Shown one piece after another: positions 28,751 through 40,399 of a stretch of DNA of 64,000 nt; position 1 is the first letter of the stretch; each line of letters begins with the position of its first letter. Under the pieces are notes generated by a model, which saw nothing but the letters and a program-made list of their open reading frames with translations, did no database searches and had not been told where the DNA came from. The stretch lies in assembly GCA_963680875.1 (NCBI GenBank), contig OY804585.1, positions 44,871,414 through 44,935,413 on the forward strand, read 5' to 3'. Source of the DNA: Bathymodiolus brooksi. Taxonomy: Eukaryota; Mollusca; Bivalvia; Mytilida; Modiolidae. Made by a program: the position numbers and the translations under genes.

Positions 28751-31700
28751 GATGTCATGTATTTTTGGGTTAGGGGTATCTGTGCCAAGTCAGGACAGTG
28801 AGATGTTATGTATTTGTGTGATAGGGGTATCAAGTCAGGACAGTGAGATGTCATGTATTTGTGTGTTATGTGGTATCTGTACCAAGTCAGGACAGTGAGA
28901 TGTCATGTATTTGTGCGTTAGGGGTATCAAGTCAGGACAGTGAGATGTCATGTATTTGTACGTTAGGGGTATCTGTGCCAAGTCAGGACAGTGAGATGTC
29001 ATGTATTTGTGTGTTTGGGGTATCTGTACCAAGTCAGGACAGTGAGATGTTATGTATTTGTGTGTTAGGGGTATCAAGTCAGGACAGTGATATGTCATGT
29101 ATTTGTGTGTTAGGGGTATCAAGTCAGGACAGTGAGATGTCATGTATTTGTGTGTTAGGGGTATGAAAAGTCAGGACAGTGAGATGTCATGTATTTGGGT
29201 GTTAGGGTTATCAAGACAGGACAGTGAGATGTCATGTATTTGTGTGTTAGGGGTATCAAGTCAGGACAGTGAGATGTCATGTATTTGTGTGTTAGGGCTA
29301 TCAAGTCAGGACAGTGAGATGTCATGTATTTGTGTGTTAGGGGTATCTCTACCAAGTCATGACAGTGAGATGTTATGTATTTGTGTGTTAGGGGTATCAA
29401 GTCAGGACAGTGATATGTCATGTATATGTGTGTTAGGGGTATCAAGTCAGGACAGTGAGATGTCATGTATATGTGTGTTAGGGGTATCAAGTCAGGACAG
29501 TGAGATGTCATGTATTTGTGTGTTAGGGGTATCAAGTCAGGACAGTGAGATGTTATGTATTTGTGTGTTAGGGGTATCAAGTCAGGACAGTGATATGTCA
29601 TGTATATGTGTGTTAGGGGTATCAAGTCAGGACAGTGAGATGTCATGTATTTGTGTGTTAGGGGTATCAAGTCAGGACAGTGAGATGTCATGTATTTGTG
29701 TGTTAGGGGTATGAAAAGTCAGGACAGTGAGATGTCATGTATTTGGGTGTTAGGGTTATCAAGACAGGACACTGAGATGTCATGTATTTGTGTGTTAGGG
29801 GTATCAAGTCAGGACAGTGAGATGTCATGTATTTGTGTGTTAGGGGTATCAAGTCAGGACAGTGAGATGTCATGTATTTGTGTGTTAGGGGTATGAAAAG
29901 TCAGGACAGTGAGATGTCATGTATTTGGGTGTTAGGGTTATCAAGACAGGACAGTGAGATGTCATGTATTTGTGTGTTAGGGGTATCAAGTCAGGACAGT
30001 GAGATGTCATGTATTTGTGTGTTAGGGCTATCAAGTCAGGACAGTGAGATGTCATGTATTTGTGTGTTAGGGGTATCTCTACCAAGTCATGACAGTGAGA
30101 TGTTATGTATTTGTGTGTTAGGGGTATCAAGTCAGGACAGTGATATGTCATGTATATGTGTGTTAGGGGTATCAAGTCAGGACAGTGAGATGTCATGTAT
30201 ATGTGTGTTAGGGGTATCAAGTCAGGACAGTGAGATGTCATGTATTTGTGTGTTAGGGGTATCAAGTCAGGACAGTGAGATGTTATGTATTTGTGTGTTA
30301 GGGGTATCAAGTCAGGACAGTGATATGTCATGTATATGTGTGTTAGGGGTATCAAGTCAGGACAGTGAGATGTCATGTATTTGTGTGTTAGGGGTATCAA
30401 GTCAGGACAGTGAGATGTCATGTATTTGTGTGTTAGGGGTATGAAAAGTCAGGACAGTGAGATGTCATGTATTTGGGTGTTAGGGTTATCAAGTCAGGAC
30501 AGTGAGATGTCATGTATTTGTGTGTTAGGGGTATGAAAAGTCAGGACAGTGAGATGTCATGTATTTGAGTGTTAGGGTTATCAAGACAGGACAGTGAGAT
30601 GTCATGTATTTTTGTGTTAGGGGTATCAAGTCAGGACAGTGAGATGTCATGTATTTGTGTGTTAGGGGTATCAAGTCAGGACAGTGAGATGTCATGTATT
30701 TGTGTGTTAGGGGTATGAAAAGTCAGGACAGTGAGATGTCATGTATTTGAGTGTTAGGGTTATCAAGACAGGACAGTGAGATGTCATGTATTTTTGTGTT
30801 AGGGGTATCAAGTCAGGACAGTGAGATGTCATGTATTTGTGTGTTAGGGGTATCAAGTCAGGGCAGTGAGATGTCATGTATTTTTGTGTTAAGGGTATCT
30901 GTGCCAAGTCAGGACAGTGAGATGTTATGTATTTGTGTGATAGGGGTATCAAGTCAGGACAGTGAGATGTCATGTATTTGTGTGTTAGGGGTATCAAGTC
31001 AGGACAGTGAGATGTCATGTATTTGTGTGTTATGGGGTATCTGTACCAAGTCAGGACAGTGAGATGTCATGTATTTGTGCGTAAGGGGTATCTGTGCCAA
31101 GTCAGGACAGTGAGATGTCATGAAGTTGTGTGTTAGCGGTATCTGTACCAAGTCCGGACAGTGAGATGTCATGTATTTGTGCGTTAGGGGTATCTGTACC
31201 AAGTCAGGACAGTGAGATGTCATGTATTTGTGTGTTATGGGTATCAAGTCAGGACAGTGAAATGTCATGTATTTGTGTGTTAGCGGTATCAAGTCAGGAC
31301 AGTGAGATGTCATGCATTTGTGTGCTAGGGGTATCAAGTCAGGACAATGAGATGTGATGTATTTGTGTGTTAGGGGTATCTCTACCAAGTCAGGACAGTC
31401 AGATGTCATGTATTTGTGTGTTAGGGGTATCTGTACCAAGTCAGGACAGTGAGATGTTATGTATTTGTGTGTTAGGGGTATCAAGTCAGGACAGTGATAT
31501 GTCATGTATATGTGTGTTAGGGGTATCAAGTCAGGACAGTGAGATGTCATGTATTTGTGTGTTAGGGGTATCAAGTCAGGACAGTGAGATGTCATGTATT
31601 TGTGTGTTAGGGGTATGAAAAGTCAGGACAGTGAGATGTCATGTATTTGGGTGTTAGGGTTATCAAGACAGGACAGTGAGATGTCATGTATTTGTGTGTT

Positions 31701-34700
31701 AGGGGTATCAAGTCAGGACAGTGAGATGTCATGTATTTGTGTGTTAGGGCTATCAAGTCAGGACAGTGAGATGTCATGTATTTGTGTGTTAGGGGTATCT
31801 CTACCAAGTCATGACAGTGAGATGTTATGTATTTGTGTGTTAGGGGTATCAAGTCAGGACAGTGATATGTCATGTATATGTGTGTTAGGGGTATCAAGTC
31901 AGGACAGTGAGATGTCATGTATATGTGTGTTAGGGGTATCAAGTCAGGACAGTGAGATGTCATGTATTTGTGTGTTAGGGGTATCAAGTCAGGACAGTGA
32001 GATGTTATGTATTTGTGTGTTAGGGGTATCAAGTCAGGACAGTGATATGTCATGTATATGTGTGTTAGGGGTATCAAGTCAGGACAGTGAGATGTCATGT
32101 ATTTGTGTGTTAGGGGTATCAAGTCAGGACAGTGAGATGTCATGTATTTGTGTGTTAGGGGTATGAAAAGTCAGGACAGTGAGATGTCATGTATTTGGGT
32201 GTTAGGGTTATCAAGACAGGACACTGAGATGTCATGTATTTGTGTGTTAGGGGTATCAAGTCAGGACAGTGAGATGTCATGTATTTGTGTGTTAGGGGTA
32301 TCAAGTCAGGACAGTGAGATGTCATGTATTTGTGTGTTAGGGGTATGAAAAGTCAGGACAGTGAGATGTCATGTATTTGGGTGTTAGGGTTATCAAGACA
32401 GGACAGTGAGATGTCATGTATTTGTGTGTTAGGGGTATCAAGTCAGGACAGTGAGATGTCATGTATTTGTGTGTTAGGGCTATCAAGTCAGGACAGTGAG
32501 ATGTCATGTATTTGTGTGTTAGGGGTATCTCTACCAAGTCATGACAGTGAGATGTTATGTATTTGTGTGTTAGGGGTATCAAGTCAGGACAGTGATATGT
32601 CATGTATATGTGTGTTAGGGGTATCAAGTCAGGACAGTGAGATGTCATGTATATGTGTGTTAGGGGTATCAAGTCAGGACAGTGAGATGTCATGTATTTG
32701 TGTGTTAGGGGTATCAAGTCAGGACAGTGAGATGTTATGTATTTGTGTGTTAGGGGTATCAAGTCAGGACAGTGATATGTCATGTATATGTGTGTTAGGG
32801 GTATCAAGTCAGGACAGTGAGATGTCATGTATTTGTGTGTTAGGGGTATCAAGTCAGGACAGTGAGATGTCATGTATTTGTGTGTTAGGGGTATGAAAAG
32901 TCAGGACAGTGAGATGTCATGTATTTGGGTGTTAGGGTTATCAAGTCAGGACAGTGAGATGTCATGTATTTGTGTGTTAGGGGTATGAAAAGTCAGGACA
33001 GTGAGATGTCATGTATTTGAGTGTTAGGGTTATCAAGACAGGACAGTGAGATGTCATGTATTTTTGTGTTAGGGGTATCAAGTCAGGACAGTGAGATGTC
33101 ATGTATTTGTGTGTTAGGGGTATCAAGTCAGGACAGTGAGATGTCATGTATTTGTGTGTTAGGGGTATGAAAAGTCAGGACAGTGAGATGTCATGTATTT
33201 GAGTGTTAGGGTTATCAAGACAGGACAGTGAGATGTCATGTATTTTTGTGTTAGGGGTATCAAGTCAGGACAGTGAGATGTCATGTATTTGTGTGTTAGG
33301 GGTATCAAGTCAGGGCAGTGAGATGTCATGTATTTTTGTGTTAAGGGTATCTGTGCCAAGTCAGGACAGTGAGATGTTATGTATTTGTGTGATAGGGGTA
33401 TCAAGTCAGGACAGTGAGATGTCATGTATTTGTGTGTTAGGGGTATCAAGTCAGGACAGTGAGATGTCATGTATTTGTGTGTTATGGGGTATCTGTACCA
33501 AGTCAGGACAGTGAGATGTCATGTATTTGTGCGTAAGGGGTATCTGTGCCAAGTCAGGACAGTGAGATGTCATGAAGTTGTGTGTTAGCGGTATCTGTAC
33601 CAAGTCCGGACAGTGAGATGTCATGTATTTGTGCGTTAGGGGTATCTGTACCAAGTCAGGACAGTGAGATGTCATGTATTTGTGTGTTATGGGTATCAAG
33701 TCAGGACAGTGAAATGTCATGTATTTGTGTGTTAGCGGTATCAAGTCAGGACAGTGAGATGTCATGCATTTGTGTGCTAGGGGTATCAAGTCAGGACAAT
33801 GAGATGTGATGTATTTGTGTGTTAGGGGTATCTCTACCAAGTCAGGACAGTCAGATGTCATGTATTTGTGTGTTAGGGGTATCTGTACCAAGTCAGGACA
33901 GTGAGATGTTATGTATTTGTGTGTTAGGGGTATCAAGTCAGGACAGTGATATGTCATGTATATGTGTGTTAGGGGTATCAAGTCAGGACAGTGAGATGTC
34001 ATGTATTTGTGTGTTAGGGGTATCAAGTCAGGACAGTGAGATGTCATGTATTTGTGTGTTAGGGGTATGAAAAGTCAGGACAGTGAGATGTCATGTATTT
34101 GGGTGTTAGGGTTATCAAGACAGGACAGTGAGATGTCATGTATTTGTGTGTTAGGGGTATCAAGTCAGGACAGTGAGATGTCATGTATTTGTGTGTTAGG
34201 GCTATCAAGTCAGGACAGTGAGATGTCATGTATTTGTGTGTTAGGGGTATCTCTACCAAGTCATGACAGTGAGATGTTATGTATTTGTGTGTTAGGGGTA
34301 TCAAGTCAGGACAGTGATATGTCATGTATATGTGTGTTAGGGGTATCAAGTCAGGACAGTGAGATGTCATGTATATGTGTGTTAGGGGTATCAAGTCAGG
34401 ACAGTGAGATGTCATGTATTTGTGTGTTAGGGGTATCAAGTCAGGACAGTGAGATGTTATGTATTTGTGTGTTAGGGGTATCAAGTCAGGACAGTGATAT
34501 GTCATGTATATGTGTGTTAGGGGTATCAAGTCAGGACAGTGAGATGTCATGTATTTGTGTGTTAGGGGTATCAAGTCAGGACAGTGAGATGTCATGTATT
34601 TGTGTGTTAGGGGTATGAAAAGTCAGGACAGTGAGATGTCATGTATTTGGGTGTTAGGGTTATCAAGACAGGACACTGAGATGTCATGTATTTGTGTGTT

Positions 34701-35760
34701 AGGGGTATCAAGTCAGGACAGTGAGATGTCATGTATTTGTGTGTTAGGGCTATCAAGTCAGGACAGTGAGATGTCATGTATTTGTGTGTTAGGGGTATCT
34801 CTACCAAGTCATGACAGTGAGATGTTATGTATTTGTGTGTTAGGGATATCAAGTCAGGACAGTGATATGTCATGTATATGTGTGTTAGGGGTATCAAGTC
34901 AGGACAGTGAGATGTCATGTATTTGTGTGTTAGGGGTATCAAGTCAGGACAGTGCGATATCATGTATTTGTGTGTTAGGGGTATCAAGTCAGGACAGTGA
35001 GATGTCATGTATTTGTGTGTAAGGGGTATGAAAAGTCAGGACAGTGAGATGTCATGTATTTGTGTGTTAGTGTTTTCAAGTCAGGACAGTGAGATGTCAT
35101 GTATTTGTGTGTTAGGGGTATCAAGTCAGGACAGTGAGATGTCATGTATTTGTGTGTTAGGGGTATCAAGTCAGGACAGTGAGATGTCATGTATTTGTGT
35201 GTTAGGGGTATCAAGTCAGGACAGTGAGATGTCATGTATTTGTGTTAGGGGTATCAAGTCAGGGCAGTGAGATGTCATGTATTTTTGGGTTAGGGGTATC
35301 TGTGCCAAGTCAGGACAGTGAGATGTTATGTATTTGTGTGATAGGGGTATCAAGTCAGGACAGTGAGATGTCATGTATTTGTGTGTTATGTGGTATCTGT
35401 ACCAAGTCAGGACAGTGAGATGTCATGTATTTGTGCGTTAGGGGTATCAAGTCAGGACAGTGAGATGTCATGTATTTGTACGTTAGGGGTATCTGTGCCA
35501 AGTCAGGACAGTGAGATGTCATGTATTTGTGTGTTTGGGGTATCTGTACCAAGTCAGGACAGTGAGATGTTATGTATTTGTGTGTTAGGGGTATCAAGTC
35601 AGGACAGTGATATGTCATGTATATGTGTGTTAGGGGTATCAAGTCAGGACAGTGAGATGTCATGTATTTGTGTGTTAGGGGTATCAAGTCAGGACAGTGA
35701 GATGTCATGTATTTGTGTGTTAGGGGTATCAAGTCAGGACAGTGAGATGTCATGTATTTG
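26931..35760. repeat. Higher-order repeats of 2,452, 4,068 and 6,520 bp
   Basis: 29,142-31,593 is followed by a copy at 31,594-34,045 and a partial third from 34,046. Frames at 29,142, 31,594 and 34,046 translate identically over 190 codons. 26,931-28,100 recurs at offset 4,068 (30,999 on), and 27,526-28,830 at offset 6,520 (34,046 on). Inner 730- and 548-bp repeats are nested inside (29,142 to 29,872; 27,526 to 28,074). This is the most homogenised and probably youngest part of the array. Confidence 0.82.
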
Positions 35761-37015
35761 TGTGTTAGGGGTATGAAAAGTCAGGACAGTGAGATGTCAT
35801 GTATTTGAGTGTTAGGGTTATCAAGACAGGACAGTGAGATGTCATGTATTTTTGTGTTAGGGGTATCAAGTCAGGACAGTGAGATGTCATGTATTTGTGT
35901 GTTAGGGGTATCAAGTCAGGACAGTGAGATGTCATGTATTTGTGTGTTAGGGGTATCTGTACCAAGTCAGGACAGTGAGATGTTATGTATTTGTGTGTTA
36001 GGGGTATCAAGTCAGGACAGTGATATGTCATGTATTTGTGTGTTAGGGGTATCAAGTCAGGACAGTGAGATGTCATGTATTTGTGTGTTAGGGGTATCAA
36101 GTCAGGACAGTACGATGTCATGTATTTGTGTGTTAGGGGTATCAAGTCAGGACAGTGAGATGTCATGTTTTTTTTTGTTAGGGGTATCTGTACCAAGTCA
36201 GGACATTGAGATGTTATTTATTTGTGTGATAGGGTTATCAAGTCAGGACAGTGAGATGTCATGTATTTGTGTGTTAGGGGTATCAAGTCAGAACAGTGAG
36301 ATGTCATGTATTTGTGTTAGGAGTATCAAGTCAGGGCAGTGAGATGTCATGTATTTTTGTGTTAGGGGTATCTGTGCCAAGTCAGGACAGTGAGATGTTA
36401 TGTATTTGTGTGATAGGGGTATCAAGTCAGGACAGTGAGATGTCATGTATTTGTGTGTTAGGGGTATCAAGTCAGGACAGTGAGATGTCATGTATTTGTG
36501 TGTTATGGGGTATCTGTACCAAGTCAGGACAGTGAGATGTCATGTATTTGTGCGTAAGGGGTATCTGTGCCAAGTCAGGACAGTGAGATGTCATGAAGTT
36601 GTGTGTTAGCGGTATCTGTACCAAGTCCGGACAGTGAGATGTCATGTATTTGTGTGTTAGGGGTATCAAGTCAGGACAGTGAAATGTCATGTATTTGTGT
36701 GTTAGCGGTATCAAGTCAGGACAGTGAGATGTCATGCATTTGTGTGCTAGGGGTATCAAGTCAGGACAATGAGATGTCATGTATTTGTGTGTTAGGGGTA
36801 TCTCTACCAAGTCAGGACAGTCAGATGTCATGTATTTGTGTGTTAGGGGTATCTGTGCCAAGTCAGGACAGTGAGATGTTATGTATTTGTGTGTTAGGGG
36901 TATCAAGTCAGGACAGTGATATGTCATGTATATGTGTGTTAGGGGTATCAAGTCAGGACAGTGAGATGTCATGTATTTGTGTGTTAGGGGTATCAAGTCA
37001 GGACAGTGAGATGTC

Positions 37016-39145
37016 ATGTATTTGTGTGTTAGGGGTATGAAAAGTCAGGACAGTGAGATGTCATGTATTTGGGTGTTAGGGTTATCAAGACAGGACAGTG
37101 AGATGTCATGTATTTGTGTGTTAGGGGTATCAAGTCAGGACAGTGAGATGTCATGTATTTGTGTGTTAGGGCTATCAAGTCAGGACAGTGAGATGTCATG
37201 TATTTGTGTGTTAGGGGTATCTCTACCAAGTCATGACAGTGAGATGTTATGTATTTTTGTGTTAGGGGTATCAAGTCAGGACAGTGATATGTCATGTATA
37301 TGTGTGTTAGGGGTATCAAGTCAGGACAGTGAGATGTCATGTATTTGTGTGTTATGGGTATCAAGTCAGGACAGTGCGATGTCATGTATTTGTGTGTTAG
37401 GGGTATCAAGTCAGGACAGTGATATGTCATGTATATGTGTGTTAGGGGTATCTCTACCAAGTCAGGACAGTCAGATGTCATGTATTTGTGTGTTAGGGGT
37501 ATCTGTACCAAGTCAGGACAGTGAGATGTTATGTATTTGTGTGTTAGGGTTATCAAGTCAGGACAGTGATATGTCATGTATATGTGTGTTAGGGGTATCA
37601 AGTCAGGACAGTGAGATGTCATGTATTTGTGTGTTAGGGGTATCAAGTCAGGACAGTGAGATGTCATGTATTTGTGTGTTAGGGGTATGAAAAGTCAGGA
37701 CAGTGAGATGTCATGTATTTGGGTGTTAGGGTTATCAAGACAGGACAGTGAGATGTCATGTATTTGTGTGTTAGGGGTATCAAGTCAGGACAGTGAGATG
37801 TCATGTATTTGTGTGTTAGGGCTATCAAGTCAGGACAGTGAGATGTCATGTATTTGTGTGTTAGGGGTATCTCTACCAAGTCATGACAGTGAGATGTTAT
37901 GTATTTGTGTGTTAGGGGTATCAAGTCAGGACAGTGATATGTCATGTATTTGTGTGTTAGGGGTATCAAGTCAGGACAGTGAGATGTCATGTATTTGTGT
38001 GTTAGGGGTATCAAGTCAGGACAGTGCGATGTCATGTATTTGTGTGTTAGGGGTATCAAGTCAGGACAGTGAGATGTTATGTATTTGTGTGTTAGGGGTA
38101 TCAAGTCAGGACAGTGATATGTCATGTATATGTGTGTTAGGGGTATCAAGTCAGGACAGTGAGATGTCATGTATTTGTGTGTTAGGGGTATCAAGTCAGG
38201 ACAGTGAGATGTCATGTATTTGTGTGTTAGGGGTATGAAAAGTCAGGACAATGAGATGTCATGTATTTGGGTGTTAGGGTTATCAAGACAGGACAGTGAG
38301 ATGTCATGTATTTGTGTGTTAGGGGTATCAAGTCAGGACAGTGAGATGTCATGTATTTGTGTGTTAGGGCTATCAAGTCAGGACAGTGAGATGTCATGTA
38401 TTTGTGTGTTAGGGGTATCTCTACCAAGTCATGACAGTGAGATGTTATGTATTTGTGTGTTAGGGGTATCAAGTCAGGACAGTGATATGTCATGTATATG
38501 TGTGTTAGGGGTATCAAGTCAGGACAGTGAGATGTCATGTATTTGTGTGTTAGGGGTATCAAGTCAGGACAGTGAGATGTCATGTATTTGTGTGTTAGGG
38601 GTATCAAGTCAGGACAGTGAGATGCTATGTATTTGTGTGTTAGGGGTATCAAGTCAGGACAGTGATATATCATGTATATGTGTGTTAGGGGTATCAAGTC
38701 AGGACAGTGAGATGTCATGTATTTGTGTGTTAGGGGTATCAAGTCAGGACAGTGAGATGTCATGTATTTGTGTGTTAGGGGTATGAAAAGTCAGGACAGT
38801 GAGATGTCATGTATTTGTGTGTTAGGGGTATCAAGTCAGGACAGTGAGATGTCATGTATTTGTGTGTTAGGGCTATCAAGTCAGGACAGTGAGATGTCAT
38901 GTATTTGTGTGTAAGGGGTATCTCTACCAAGTCATGACAGTGAGATGTTATGTATTTGTGTGTTAGGGGTATCAAGTCAGGACAGTGATATGTCATGTAT
39001 ATGTGTGTTAGGGGTATCAAGTCAGGACAGTGAGATGTCATGTATTTGTGTGTTAGGGGTATCAAGTCAGGACAGTGCGATATCATGTATTTGTGTGTTA
39101 GGGGTATCAAGTCAGGACAGTGAGATGTCATGTATTTGTGTGTAA
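37016..39145. repeat. 548-bp higher-order repeat block
   Basis: 37,666-38,213 is followed by 38,214-38,786 with near-identical variant order (offset 548; translations differ at a few residues over 190 codons). A related but longer block precedes it at 37,016-37,690. All share the starting variant TATGAAAAGTCAGG and an internal CTCTACCAAGTCATGACAG unit. Confidence 0.75.
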
Positions 39146-40399
39146 GGGGTATGAAAAGTCAGGACAGTGAGATGTCATGTATTTGTGTGTTAGTGTTTTC
39201 AAGTCAGGACAGTGAGATGTCATGTATTTGTGTGTTAGGGGTATCAAGTCAGGACAGTGAGATGTCATGTATTTGTGTGTTAGGGGTATCAAGTCAGGAC
39301 AGTGAGATGTCATGTATTTGTGTGTTAGGGGTATCAAGTCAGGACAGTGAGATGTCATGTATTTGTGTTAGGGGTATCAAGTCAGGGCAGTGAGATGTCA
39401 TGTATTTTTGGGTTAGGGGTATCTGTGCCAAGTCAGGACAGTGAGATGTTATGTATTTGTGTGATAGGGGTATCAAGTCAGGACAGTGAGATGTCATGTA
39501 TTTGTGTGTTAGGGGTATCAAGTCAGGACAGTGAGATATCATGTATTTGTGTGTTATGGGGTATCTGTTCCAACTCAGGACAGTGAGATGTCATGTATTT
39601 GTACGTTAGGGGTATCTGTGCCAAGTCAGGACAGTGAGATATCATGTATTTGTGAGTTAGGGGTATCAAGTCCGGACAGTGAGATGTCATGTATTTGTGT
39701 GTTAGGGGTATCTGTACCAAGTCAGGACAGTGAGCTGTCATGTATTTGTGTGTTAGGGGTATCAAGTCAGGACAGTGAAATGTCATGTATTTGTGTGTTA
39801 GCGGTATCAAGTCAGGACAGTGAGATGTCATGCATTTGTGTGCTAGGGGTATCAAGTCAGGACAATGAGATGTCATGTATTTGTGTGTTAGTTGTATCTG
39901 TTCCAAGTCAGGACAGTGCGATGTCATGTATTTGTGTGTAAGGAGTATCTGTACCAAGTCAGGACAGTGAGATGTTATGTATTTGTGTGTTAGGGGTATC
40001 AAGTCAGGACAGTGATATGTCATGTATATGTGTGTTAGGGGTATCAAGTCAGGACAGTGAGATGTCATGTATTTGTGTGTTAGGGGTATCAAGTCAGGAC
40101 AGTGAGATGTCATGTATTTGTGTGTTAGGGGTATCAAGTCAGGACAGTGAGATGTCATGTATTTGTGTGTTAGGGGTATCAAGTCAGGACAGTGAGATGT
40201 CATGTATTTGTGTTAGGGGTATCAAGTCAGGGCAGTGAGATGTCATGTATTTTTGTGTTAGGGGAATCTGTGCCAAGTCAGGACAGTGAGATGTTATGTA
40301 TTTGTGTGATAGGGGTATCAAGTCAGGACAGTGAGATGTCATGTAGTTGTGTGTTAGGGGTATCAAGTCAGGATAGTGAGATGTCATGTATTTGTGTGT

